Below are positions 8,550 to 15,902 of a stretch of DNA of 64,000 bases, one piece after another. How positions within the stretch are numbered: the stretch's first letter is position 1; every line of letters starts with the position of its first letter. The translations under genes and the position numbers were made by a program. The stretch comes from CAZAQV01 sp964487255 (GTDB lineage: Bacteria > Myxococcota_A > Polyangia > Polyangiales > CAZAQV01): the NCBI GenBank assembly GCA_964487255.1, contig CAZAQV010000015.1:113779-177778 (forward strand), written 5' to 3'. A model generated the notes under the pieces. It was not told the DNA's origin. It did not search any database and saw nothing but the letters and a program-made list of their open reading frames with translations.

Positions 8550-10037
8550 GTGGCGCGAATCAAAGCGTGCTATCCTCTGAGCGTGCTGTGCCTGCGGTTG
8601 GCTCTGTTTTTCTCGCTTATCAGTTTAGTTGGGAGCTGTGCCGCAGACGATGAGCAAATCGTGAGTCCCGCCTCGGGTGCGAAATCCGGGTACTATGACG
8701 TCCGACTCGTACCCCCGGGGCTGACACCAGCCGAAATTGTGGAAGTACGCTTCGGGGGCATCAAGGCGTACGACCTTCGCGTCGATGACGCCGCGCTTCA
8801 AGTGACCATCCAAGGACATCCACATAGCGGACCGGTCGACATCGAACTCGATACCGAGACTGGTTCCCAGGTGTTACCCGATGCATTCGAATATTTGCCC
8901 GCGCTTGACCCGCGCTTTGAACGCATTGCGGCGGTAGGGGCTAGTCTCTCTCAAGGGGTGCAGAACGGTGTTCCGACGGCACACGGAGGCCTGTATAGCC
9001 CTCCCGCACAGCTCGCGCGTCAACTGCAAGGCTACATGCCGTTACCGATTTTGGTCGATCCGCTCTTCCCCGAGATGACGGTCGACGACATCGGTCCGCC
9101 GCCGGCGTGCGACCGGCCCAGTATCGAAAGCTTCGTGGTGATGTCGGCCGGCGATGCGCTCGACGTTCTCCTACGGGGCTTTCAACACGGGCGTGTCGAC
9201 CCTGAACTTGAAGCTCACAATGTTGCGGTTGGCGGTTTCAAGCTCGAAAATGTGCTCCGTGGTCCGTCCATGGACGTGATAGGTGGCGATTTCATCGCTC
9301 GGCTCGTGTATAGCCCGCTCGAAGATCCGACAGATACTCAGCTCGATATCGTCGAAGACTTGCACCCGACACTGATTGTCTCCACCGATCTGTACGGCAA
9401 CGACGCGATTGCGCCCTTTGTTTCGGGCAGTGGTATTCGTCTCGAAGAGTCGACACCCCTTGAGCAGTTCGAGCCCGACCTCCAAGAGACGATCGAGCGT
9501 CTTGCCGCCACAGGGGCCGAGGTTTTCGTTGCCAATATCCCGCGTCCAAGCCTGTTACCAGTCGCGCTCGCGAAGAAACGAAGCCTGATCGAAGATGCTG
9601 TGGCCGCTGCGCGTGAGGCTGGCGAAGACGAAGCACGGGCTGCGTTCGACAGTGAGCAACTTGCGGACGAGGCGATCCAAGCGGTCGATACGCGCGCGCG
9701 CGCGTACAACGATCTGCTTGAGACCTTCGTTGCGAGGTACACCAACGTGCATGTCGTCGACATGGCAGCTCGCACCGAAGAGGTCGAAATGGACGGCTTG
9801 CTGGTCTCTGGCACGACGCTCACCGTGAAGAAGTTCGGTGGATTACTGGGCCTCGACTCAATACACTTTACGGATACGGGATACGCTTTCTTGGCAAACC
9901 TTTTTGTGTCTGCGATCAATGACGTTCTTGGTACGGCGGTGCCTGAAATCGACCTGACGGCAGTGTTAGCCAACGACCGCAGCTCACCCAAAGTGCTCGC
10001 AGAGATGGGCTTCGACCCGACGCTCTGCGAGCGTTGA
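8550..10037 (+). CDS. SGNH/GDSL-type esterase lipoprotein with N-terminal IPT/TIG-like domain
   Basis: The N-terminal ~30 residues form a signal peptide ending at a lipobox-like VGSC. Residues ~38-115 resemble an IPT/TIG Ig-like domain (SPASGAKSGYYDVRLVPPG, VRFGGIKAYDL). The remainder has SGNH blocks: GASLSQG (block I Ser), TDLYGNDA (block III Gly-Asn-Asp) and LDSIHFTDTGY (block V Asp-x-x-His). This supports a Ser-His-Asp lipase or esterase on the cell surface. The segment from residue ~345 to 385 is Ala/Glu-rich and probably helical, an insertion relative to compact GDSL enzymes. It ends 14 bp before a convergent lipoprotein gene. Substrate unknown. Confidence 0.82.
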   Translation: MARIKACYPLSVLCLRLALFFSLISLVGSCAADDEQIVSPASGAKSGYYDVRLVPPGLTPAEIVEVRFGGIKAYDLRVDDAALQVTIQGHPHSGPVDIELDTETGSQVLPDAFEYLPALDPRFERIAAVGASLSQGVQNGVPTAHGGLYSPPAQLARQLQGYMPLPILVDPLFPEMTVDDIGPPPACDRPSIESFVVMSAGDALDVLLRGFQHGRVDPELEAHNVAVGGFKLENVLRGPSMDVIGGDFIARLVYSPLEDPTDTQLDIVEDLHPTLIVSTDLYGNDAIAPFVSGSGIRLEESTPLEQFEPDLQETIERLAATGAEVFVANIPRPSLLPVALAKKRSLIEDAVAAAREAGEDEARAAFDSEQLADEAIQAVDTRARAYNDLLETFVARYTNVHVVDMAARTEEVEMDGLLVSGTTLTVKKFGGLLGLDSIHFTDTGYAFLANLFVSAINDVLGTAVPEIDLTAVLANDRSSPKVLAEMGFDPTLCER

Positions 10038-10051
10038 GGGATTGACCCAAA

Positions 10052-10684
10052 CTATGGGCGGCAGTTTCTAAGGCAGATGCCGAACCCCCCGAATCGACAA
10101 CATTGGTCGGGGCTATCGCAATCACTTGCGTCATTGCAGAGCTCTTGTGCATCGCAAGAGTTCGTGCAACTCGCACCGGACTGTAGGCTGCCGCAACACA
10201 CCTCGTCAGCCTGGCAGTCCTCGCGGCCGTCGCAGGTTGCCGTCACACCGCCGCAGTCATCGTTGGCACCAATGCAAGAGCCACCCTGCAAGGTGATACA
10301 GCACTGTGGTGTGTCGCCGCCACATACTGTGTCCTGACACATGGTGCCAATGAAGCCGCCGTCGTTGGTTGCTGCGTCCGGGTTGGTCGTGCTGCCATCG
10401 GGGTTGGTCGTCGTACTGCCATCGGGGTTGGTCGTCGTGCTGCCATCGGGGTTGGTCGTCGTGCTGCCATCGGGGTTGGTCGTCGTGCTGCCGTCGGGGT
10501 TGGTCGTCGTGCTGCCGTCGGGGTTGGTCGTCGTGCTGCCGTCGGGGTTGGTTGTGCTGCCGTCGCCTTGGGTGCCGCTGTCGTTTGTTACCGCCGGGTC
10601 ATCGTCGCCGCAGCCGAGCCATAGGGCTGAAGTCAACGTGACAAAGATGAATGCGAGCTTGGATGATAAGAAATGTTGCGCCAT
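10052..10684 (-). CDS. Cys-rich lipoprotein with DGSTTTNP octapeptide repeats
   Basis: ATG 10684 precedes a signal peptide with lipobox LWLGC; a start at 10702 adds six residues. After the lipid Cys comes a low-complexity stalk. It contains six perfect DGSTTTNP octapeptides flanked by two shorter DGSTTNP forms, encoded by a 24-bp minisatellite. The C-terminal ~95 residues hold many Cys (VCGGDTPQCC, EVCCGSL, DQCCRFGG), suggesting a disulfide-stabilised surface module of about three knots. The stalk length should vary between strains by repeat slippage. Function unknown; a surface-displayed spacer plus binding module is an inference. Confidence 0.8.
   Translation of the reverse strand: MAQHFLSSKLAFIFVTLTSALWLGCGDDDPAVTNDSGTQGDGSTTNPDGSTTTNPDGSTTTNPDGSTTTNPDGSTTTNPDGSTTTNPDGSTTTNPDGSTTNPDAATNDGGFIGTMCQDTVCGGDTPQCCITLQGGSCIGANDDCGGVTATCDGREDCQADEVCCGSLQSGASCTNSCDAQELCNDASDCDSPDQCCRFGGFGICLRNCRP
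10375..10562. repeat. 24-bp coding minisatellite
   Basis: About seven tandem copies of a 24-bp unit (ctgccRtcggggttggtcgt plus cgtg on the + strand) encode the DGSTTTNP stalk of the surrounding lipoprotein. The copies fall into two blocks: the first four read ccAtcgg and the later ones ccGtcgg. That pattern fits expansion from two founder units. The unit is a multiple of three, so gain or loss of copies preserves the frame. Confidence 0.95.
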
Positions 10685-10804
10685 CGTCGGATCGTACCTC
10701 ACTCGTCGGGAAGTGCCAGAAGCGACCGATACTAGCGTCCTGCGGCTGCCGCCCTTGGTCTGAAGTCACGTTCATCGAACACGACTACAGCGCCCTATTG
10801 TAAC

Positions 10805-10930
10805 TTACTTCGGTCTTGCAAGGCCCCAGTAATTATAGCCAGCGATACGCGGTGTGCCGGGCAAGTACATGGTGCCACGTTCTTCGATCGTGAAACCGTT
10901 CTGTTCGAATAGCTCTAGTCTTTGAGTCAC
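10805..10930 (-). pseudogene. C-terminal relic of a class I SAM methyltransferase
   Basis: In the frame ending at TAA 10805-10807 the minus strand encodes about 40 residues, including LFEQNGFTIEERGTMYLPGT and NYWGLARPK. This resembles the conserved last strand and tail of class I methyltransferases (a 'GF.v.e' turn, 'lpgT..agynywG.A.p'). No N-terminal part exists: upstream the frame passes into the downstream end of the DUF4230 gene with no start or SAM-binding motif. It is therefore read as a decayed fragment. The family match is by pattern memory only. Confidence 0.5.
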
Positions 10931-10953
10931 GCTGCGGCGAGAGCGGCGTGTGT

Positions 10954-11625
10954 TTATTCGTGATCTTGCCAGACGATGGTGACGTCGCTGTAGCCGAGCG
11001 ATTCGACGAGCGTCCTGATGACCCGTTCGGCATTTTCGCGTGCCACATCTAGGATGCCTGCCTCGATGGCGGCGCTCTGCAGTGAGCGTTCAGCCTCCTG
11101 ACGCGCGCGCGTTTCGAGCGCCTCGTTTCTCTTCGCGAGCGCGTCAGTGGTTCGCGTGTGGACGAATGTTCGCTCGTTGTCGAGACGGGTGATAAGGACC
11201 TCGGGAGGTGGGAGTACGATGCGTGCGCGCTGACCTTGATCATCGACCTCGACATCGACCTGGGTAACTTTCGCCAAGTCGACGCCCGCGGTGACGTCCC
11301 CCGCTGCAACGAGCAGCACAGCATCGTCCGCTTGAACGAGCCCGAACAAACGCTCTTGCCGGTCCTTGATATCGATCACGCGCTCCATGTGGTACGCGGT
11401 GGTTTCCAGGCGCGCGAGGTCTTGGACGGCGACCAAAACGTTGGGCGTGGGGCGAACCGTGACCGTCTCGGGCTGCTCGTCAGCACCGCGGCCTATCAGA
11501 AAAGCAGTGACTGCGATCGCCAGCGTCACGATGGTGATCGCCGCGACGGTCAGGCAGCCGACTTCCAGGCGCAACGTCTTGTGCTCTGCAGTCTCTTCGT
11601 GCTGCTTACTGTGGTCCTTTGGCAT
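10954..11625 (-). CDS. DUF4230 family membrane-anchored protein
   Basis: The protein has 223 residues. A charged N-terminus precedes one membrane helix (residues ~22-45, VAAITIVTLAIAVTAFLIG). The DUF4230 domain follows, with its typical LARLETTAYHMERVI and GDVTAGVDLAKV motifs, and a long helix rich in Glu/Arg/Ala (AKRNEALETRARQEAERS) occupies the C-terminal third. The family is widespread, faces the periplasm or exterior and has no known activity. It is transcribed away from the small secreted-protein gene starting at 11713, with an 87-bp shared upstream region. Confidence 0.88.
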   Translation of the reverse strand: MPKDHSKQHEETAEHKTLRLEVGCLTVAAITIVTLAIAVTAFLIGRGADEQPETVTVRPTPNVLVAVQDLARLETTAYHMERVIDIKDRQERLFGLVQADDAVLLVAAGDVTAGVDLAKVTQVDVEVDDQGQRARIVLPPPEVLITRLDNERTFVHTRTTDALAKRNEALETRARQEAERSLQSAAIEAGILDVARENAERVIRTLVESLGYSDVTIVWQDHE

Positions 11626-11712
11626 GACTAAAGGTTCACTCAGGGTGTGGCGATATGCAACAGTCGAGCGCGTTACCTAAACGGTCACTATCATCCATGC
11701 TAAGGTACATGT

Positions 11713-12063
11713 GTGTCATCTCTGTTTCGTAAGCAGCTCTTTGCGCTCGCGATGATCGTCGCGACGTCGTCGAGTGTCGTTCGAGCAGGCGACGATGACA
11801 AAACAGATGGTGATAAAGACAACGACACGGTGAGCTGCGTCAACGTCAAAGCCGAAGCACGCTATTCCGGTGTTGGCTACAATCACCTGGTGCACCTCGA
11901 CAACCAATGCACCTTTGCCGCTCAGTGTGAGGTCAGCACAAACGTCAACAAGGACCCACAGACGGTGAACGTCCCGTCCAAGGAGAAGCGGACAGTGCTG
12001 ACCTGGCGCGGCTCACCGGCACGTGAATTTACGCCCTATGTGGTGTGCATCAAGCGGCCCTGA
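11713..12063 (+). CDS. Small secreted Cys-containing protein, unknown function
   Basis: A 116-residue protein with a classical signal peptide (MSSLFRKQLFALAMIVATSS) and a likely cleavage after VRA. A short Asp/Lys-rich linker follows, then a ~75-residue domain. That domain has four Cys (VSCVN, NQCTF, AQCEV, VVCIK) and alternating hydrophobic residues, suggesting a disulfide-bonded beta sandwich. No family was recognised. The start codon is GTG at 11713. The gene is divergent from the DUF4230 gene and stops about 50 bp before the MBL-fold gene. Confidence 0.7.
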   Translation: MSSLFRKQLFALAMIVATSSSVVRAGDDDKTDGDKDNDTVSCVNVKAEARYSGVGYNHLVHLDNQCTFAAQCEVSTNVNKDPQTVNVPSKEKRTVLTWRGSPAREFTPYVVCIKRP

Positions 12064-12113
12064 CTCTTCCACGATCGTTCGGACCTTGTACTGAAGCCCG
12101 CTGGTGCGACACC

Positions 12114-13193
12114 ATGGGTGCCATGGTAATCAAGCCGATATCCGAGCTTGCGGATGACCGCGACCTCTGGGCCAGTCTTGCGCCGCCGCAGACGCGGCTT
12201 GAGTACGCACTTGAGTTCGCGACACGTCTGCGGTCCAAGCTCCTCGACACCAGTCGTGCGACGTTTTACCAGTCGTTGGACTTGCGACGTGTTCCGTATC
12301 CGACGCGCTACGGGTTGCGAGACGCCACGACCGTTCGGACACCCTTGGTCCACATCCTCAACCGCATGTTCATCGTTCAGACGCGCAGTGATGAGGGGCT
12401 CAAGACGATATTGGTGTCACCGTCCGACGTTGTGGCAAACGAAGAGACCCCGTTCTTTAAGAACCTTGCTGCTCGCGTACCCGCGGCGCTCCGGCAAACC
12501 CTCGCGCCCACCATTCGTGAGGTGACGGACGCGCTTCGTGAAACTGGCATTGCGCCTGAGGATGTCGATTTTATCACCTACGACCATTTGCATACGCAGG
12601 ACCTTCGGCGTTGGCTGGGAGACACAAAGACCCCGGGCCTTCTCCCGAACGCGAAGTTGCTCGTCATGAAGCGGGAGTGGAAAAACGCACAGGGGCTTCT
12701 GCCCTATCAGGCCCAGTGGTACTGCCCAGGGGGCTGCGATCACATTCCGGCCGATCGCGTCGTGGAGCTTGACGGAAGTGTGCAAGTTGGCGAGAGCGTT
12801 GCGCTGATCGAGACGCCAGGTCACACAGAAGGAAACCATTCGATCGCCGTTCACACTGACGAGGGGCTGATGGTGACGAGCGAGAACGGTATCAGCGCTG
12901 ACAGCTACGCGCCAAAGCATTCCAAGATTCCAGGGTTGCGTGCTTTCGCGCAACAGACCGGGGCTGCGGTGGTGATGAATGCCAATACGCTGGAGCGAAG
13001 CAACGACCAGTATATTTCGATGATGCTCGAACGCAGCCTCGCTGGCCCATCTGTTCGAGACGAACGCTTTTTCAACACAGTCCCTTCGTCGGAGTTGACC
13101 CCGTACTGGTTGTTCCCGGGTGTGCGGCCCACATTGTCGTTCGGCGAGTTGCGGTTCGGCGAGCCGACCCTGGCGCGAGGGGCCGAATCATGA
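12114..13193 (+). CDS. MBL-fold metallo-hydrolase
   Basis: ATG 12114 (MGAMVIKPISELADD) is preferred over an upstream start at 12045 that would overlap the preceding gene. The beta-lactamase-fold metal motifs are partly canonical. TYDHLHTQDLRRW corresponds to the HxHxD loop (His-Leu-His-Thr-Gln-Asp), and ETPGHTEGNHS carries the next His ligand. Length is 359 residues. MBL-fold hydrolases act on esters, lactones, thioesters or phosphodiesters with two metal ions; the subfamily here is not resolved. It overlaps the downstream SDR gene by four bases (ATGA), so the two are translationally coupled and probably act in one pathway. Confidence 0.83.
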   Translation: MGAMVIKPISELADDRDLWASLAPPQTRLEYALEFATRLRSKLLDTSRATFYQSLDLRRVPYPTRYGLRDATTVRTPLVHILNRMFIVQTRSDEGLKTILVSPSDVVANEETPFFKNLAARVPAALRQTLAPTIREVTDALRETGIAPEDVDFITYDHLHTQDLRRWLGDTKTPGLLPNAKLLVMKREWKNAQGLLPYQAQWYCPGGCDHIPADRVVELDGSVQVGESVALIETPGHTEGNHSIAVHTDEGLMVTSENGISADSYAPKHSKIPGLRAFAQQTGAAVVMNANTLERSNDQYISMMLERSLAGPSVRDERFFNTVPSSELTPYWLFPGVRPTLSFGELRFGEPTLARGAES

Positions 13194-13966
13194 GTGTCAC
13201 GCTGATCACGGGCGCAGGCAGTGGAATCGGACGGGGCCTTGTCGGGGTACTCGGTGACAAGTTTGATGTCTTGGCGACCGATTTTGATGAGGCATCGCTG
13301 GCTCAGGCCGCTCAGACTGACGGCTGGAGCCCAAACGTCCAGTGTGCGCAGCTCGACGTTCGTGAAGCCGCGAGTTGGGAGCGTATCCTTGCGAATCAGC
13401 CCGTCGATCGCTTGCTCAATGTTGCCGGCGTGCTCTACCCCGGCTGGGTTCACGAGCTCGACCTCGAACGAGTGAGACAGCAATTCGAAGTTAATGCATT
13501 GGGGGTGATCACCGGAACGACACTTGCGAGTCGGGTCATGGTCGAGCGAGGCCGTGGACAAATCATCAACATTGCCTCACTTGCGGCCCTGGCTCCCGTG
13601 CCCGGGTTGTCGGTCTACTCCGCGAGCAAGCACGCCGTCCGGGCGTTCACGCTGGCCGCTGCGATCGAACTTCGGGAGCGCGGCGTTTCACTCACGGTGA
13701 TTTGCCCAGACGCCGTGCAGACTCCCATGCTGGACCAACAGCGCGGCCACCAAGAGGCTTCGCTGACGTTTTCTGGCTCCGCACCACTGACTGTTTCGCA
13801 GGTTGCTGCGGCCGTGATGCAGGCGATCAACGAAAAGCCGCTTGAGATCGTGTTGCCGGCCACACGGGGCTGGATGGCCAAGACCGCGAACACGTTTCCG
13901 GCGCTGGGGCGCGTCTTTCACAAGCGTCTCTTCAGCCGGGGAAGTGCCCGTCGTACGAGCTCGTAG
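13190..13966 (+). CDS. SDR family NAD(P)-dependent oxidoreductase
   Basis: A 258-residue classical short-chain dehydrogenase. The cofactor motif is TGAGSGIG at residues 7-14, the NAG-like motif is LNVAGVL, and the catalytic Ser-Tyr-Lys set is in NIASLAAL and YSASKHAV. Asp residues after strand 2 (ATDFDEASL) favour NAD(H) over NADP(H). The start codon overlaps the stop of the MBL-fold gene (ATGA), implying coupled translation. Substrate is unknown; its pairing with a hydrolase suggests oxidation or reduction of an alcohol or ketone released from an ester. Confidence 0.9.
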   Translation: MSVTLITGAGSGIGRGLVGVLGDKFDVLATDFDEASLAQAAQTDGWSPNVQCAQLDVREAASWERILANQPVDRLLNVAGVLYPGWVHELDLERVRQQFEVNALGVITGTTLASRVMVERGRGQIINIASLAALAPVPGLSVYSASKHAVRAFTLAAAIELRERGVSLTVICPDAVQTPMLDQQRGHQEASLTFSGSAPLTVSQVAAAVMQAINEKPLEIVLPATRGWMAKTANTFPALGRVFHKRLFSRGSARRTSS

Positions 13967-14030
13967 TCACCTCAAGCGAGCCGGATCCATTCGTCGCTCA
14001 AGCTCGAATGTGCGTTGCACGTCCTTACAC

Positions 14031-14993
14031 TTACTTGCGGCTGTCGCACGAGCCGACCATGGCTCGTTCGCCCGACTCTTTGGGTGGTGCGCCAAACACG
14101 ACCTGACGTGTGCCCAAGTCGATGCGCTCGGTGGGAAGTTCGATCGGTACTGTGAGGTCGGGGATCGGGAAGCTTTGCGCGCCGATGCCAGGTATATCGA
14201 TTTCGATGCGGGGTCGTACGACGAAGCTCCCACCGCGGTTGATCTCACCGCGATATTGCGCCTGATCGCCTTCGATCGCCGCGCATGTACCGCGGAAAGA
14301 AAGCTCGATCGCGCTGCCTTCGGCAAGTTCGATGATCAAGTCCCCCGGGATACCGTTGGGCAGAGGAATCGGCGGAAGGTCGACGGCTGTCATCGGAGCT
14401 ACGACTGTCACCTTGTCGTCAAACAGGTACGGGTCGAACGTTTCTCGGCCCGTAAACGCGAAGTCGATGTTGTCCAGGCCTGGAATTACGTCGTCGTACT
14501 TGGGCAAACCTGTGATGCCGATGACGAGGCGCCCCTGTAGCTCGATCACGCCATGGACGCCGATGTAGCCGCCGTTCGGTAACCCAGTGAGGACCGGCGC
14601 CTCCGCGGAGCCGCTTGGCGAGGCCACTGCCGCGACCTCCGTGTTGCCTCTTGATGAGAAGGTGAGCTGCAACTGCACCGGAGAACTCGGTGGTTGAAGA
14701 CCACTGTCCCAGCCGAAGTCGGGAAGGGCGCTTACCTCGTTGTGAAAGACGACGTAGCGCTGAACGTCGGACTCCGGTGCATCCGAGTCGGCGAAGACTT
14801 GCCCGTCTTGGCCGACGAGCTGCCCGTCATGGGTCGTGGTGGAGTCGCTGCCACCGTCGCTCGCCCCACCCGCTTCCGTCTTGAGATCGGTACCCGAGCC
14901 ACAGCCGTAAGCACTCAGTAAGGCGAGCAGCAAGCCACGTAAAAACAAACCCGTCACGCTTCGCTTATACGTCTCGCGGCGTGCAGCGTCCAA
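14031..14993 (-). CDS. Hypothetical lipoprotein with Asp/Ser/Gly linker
   Basis: The 320-residue protein begins with a signal peptide (GLFLRGLLLALLSAYGC) and lipid Cys. An acidic, Gly/Ser/Thr-rich linker runs to about residue 75. The rest is rich in beta-strand patterns (VQLQLTFSSRGNTEVAAV, GVIELQGRLVIGI) and Pro-rich turns (DLPPIPLPNG). A Cys pair (GTCAAIE and GSCDSRK) could form a disulfide. No domain was recognised. An upstream region at 13.97-14.03 kb contains a short sequence also present in the inverted-repeat element at 20.5 kb. Confidence 0.75.
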   Translation of the reverse strand: MDAARRETYKRSVTGLFLRGLLLALLSAYGCGSGTDLKTEAGGASDGGSDSTTTHDGQLVGQDGQVFADSDAPESDVQRYVVFHNEVSALPDFGWDSGLQPPSSPVQLQLTFSSRGNTEVAAVASPSGSAEAPVLTGLPNGGYIGVHGVIELQGRLVIGITGLPKYDDVIPGLDNIDFAFTGRETFDPYLFDDKVTVVAPMTAVDLPPIPLPNGIPGDLIIELAEGSAIELSFRGTCAAIEGDQAQYRGEINRGGSFVVRPRIEIDIPGIGAQSFPIPDLTVPIELPTERIDLGTRQVVFGAPPKESGERAMVGSCDSRK

Positions 14994-15116
14994 CCGAGCA
15001 CAGACCGGCTGCGTTTGTAAGCAAGTATTTGTAGGACATCGAAGCGCGAATCGAACCGCGTCTTGAGCAGTTGGGGGTAAGGTGCGCCACGCGAGTCTCG
15101 ACGCTGCTTTCGAACC

Positions 15117-15902
15117 CTAAGGCGCAAATACGGGCGCGGGGCGGCAGAGGCGATGCTGGGCGCCTTGGCGAAGGGAGCGGAGGTTGGCATCGTCGAAGGG
15201 AAACCAGATCGCAAGCTGGCAATCGCTGGATCGTGCGTCGGGGATGCGCTCGAAGTACATCTTGGCCGCGTCGCTTTGGTAGAACGCGTCCGGATATGAA
15301 AAGAGCTGCGCTTCGGTCATGCGGATCCCAACGTGGACATAGCCCGTAATCGGGTCGAGCTGGTAGCCGCTTTGCGCGGTGATTGCAGCGACTTGATCAA
15401 AGCGCTGTCGATCGATGCCGTGGAGTTCGTCGCGTGGATCGAAGATCGTGTAGTGACTGAGATTGCGTACGAGCGTCGAAAAACCGAACAGGTTTGCAAT
15501 GGCGACGCGGTCAAAATACCGCCCGGGGTAGCGCTCTCGTTCGTTGGCGTAAAAGCGAAGCCCGGAAAGCAGGTGAAGGCCACGCCCACGGTAGGCGGGG
15601 TGCATCCGCAGTTTGCCGCCGATAAGAAGACGGCGGTCCTCGCCGAGTGGCTCGGAGCGCCAAGCTTGAAAGCCCGCTAGGTTCCCGCTGCGCCTGTCCG
15701 TCAGAAAATGAACCTCATGGTTGGTGCGAAGGTGTCGTGCAAAATGGGCCGCGTCCTCGGCCGCCATCACGTTGGCAAAGGCATGAAGTCGCTCCAGTTC
15801 TGCATCCGAAAGCGCTTTGCTATTGCGAACTTCGAGCGAAACCCAGTCCGGCAAACCTTCGATCACACGGTAGACTAGCACCGTGAAGCCGACCATGAGC
15901 AA
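15117..15902 (-). CDS. GNAT-like N-acetyltransferase
   Basis: The 261-residue protein has a GNAT-type acetyl-CoA motif: a beta-strand LLIGGKLRMHP followed by AYRGRGLHLLSGLRFY, fitting the R/Q-x-x-G-x-G/A pyrophosphate loop. The C-terminal part (residues ~150-261) is longer than a minimal GNAT domain and unassigned. Its 5' end overlaps the 5' end of the divergent metal ATPase gene by 20 bp, so one of the two starts may lie further in; ATG 15896 is an alternative here. Substrate unknown. Confidence 0.72.
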   Translation of the reverse strand: MLMVGFTVLVYRVIEGLPDWVSLEVRNSKALSDAELERLHAFANVMAAEDAAHFARHLRTNHEVHFLTDRRSGNLAGFQAWRSEPLGEDRRLLIGGKLRMHPAYRGRGLHLLSGLRFYANERERYPGRYFDRVAIANLFGFSTLVRNLSHYTIFDPRDELHGIDRQRFDQVAAITAQSGYQLDPITGYVHVGIRMTEAQLFSYPDAFYQSDAAKMYFERIPDARSSDCQLAIWFPFDDANLRSLRQGAQHRLCRPAPVFAP

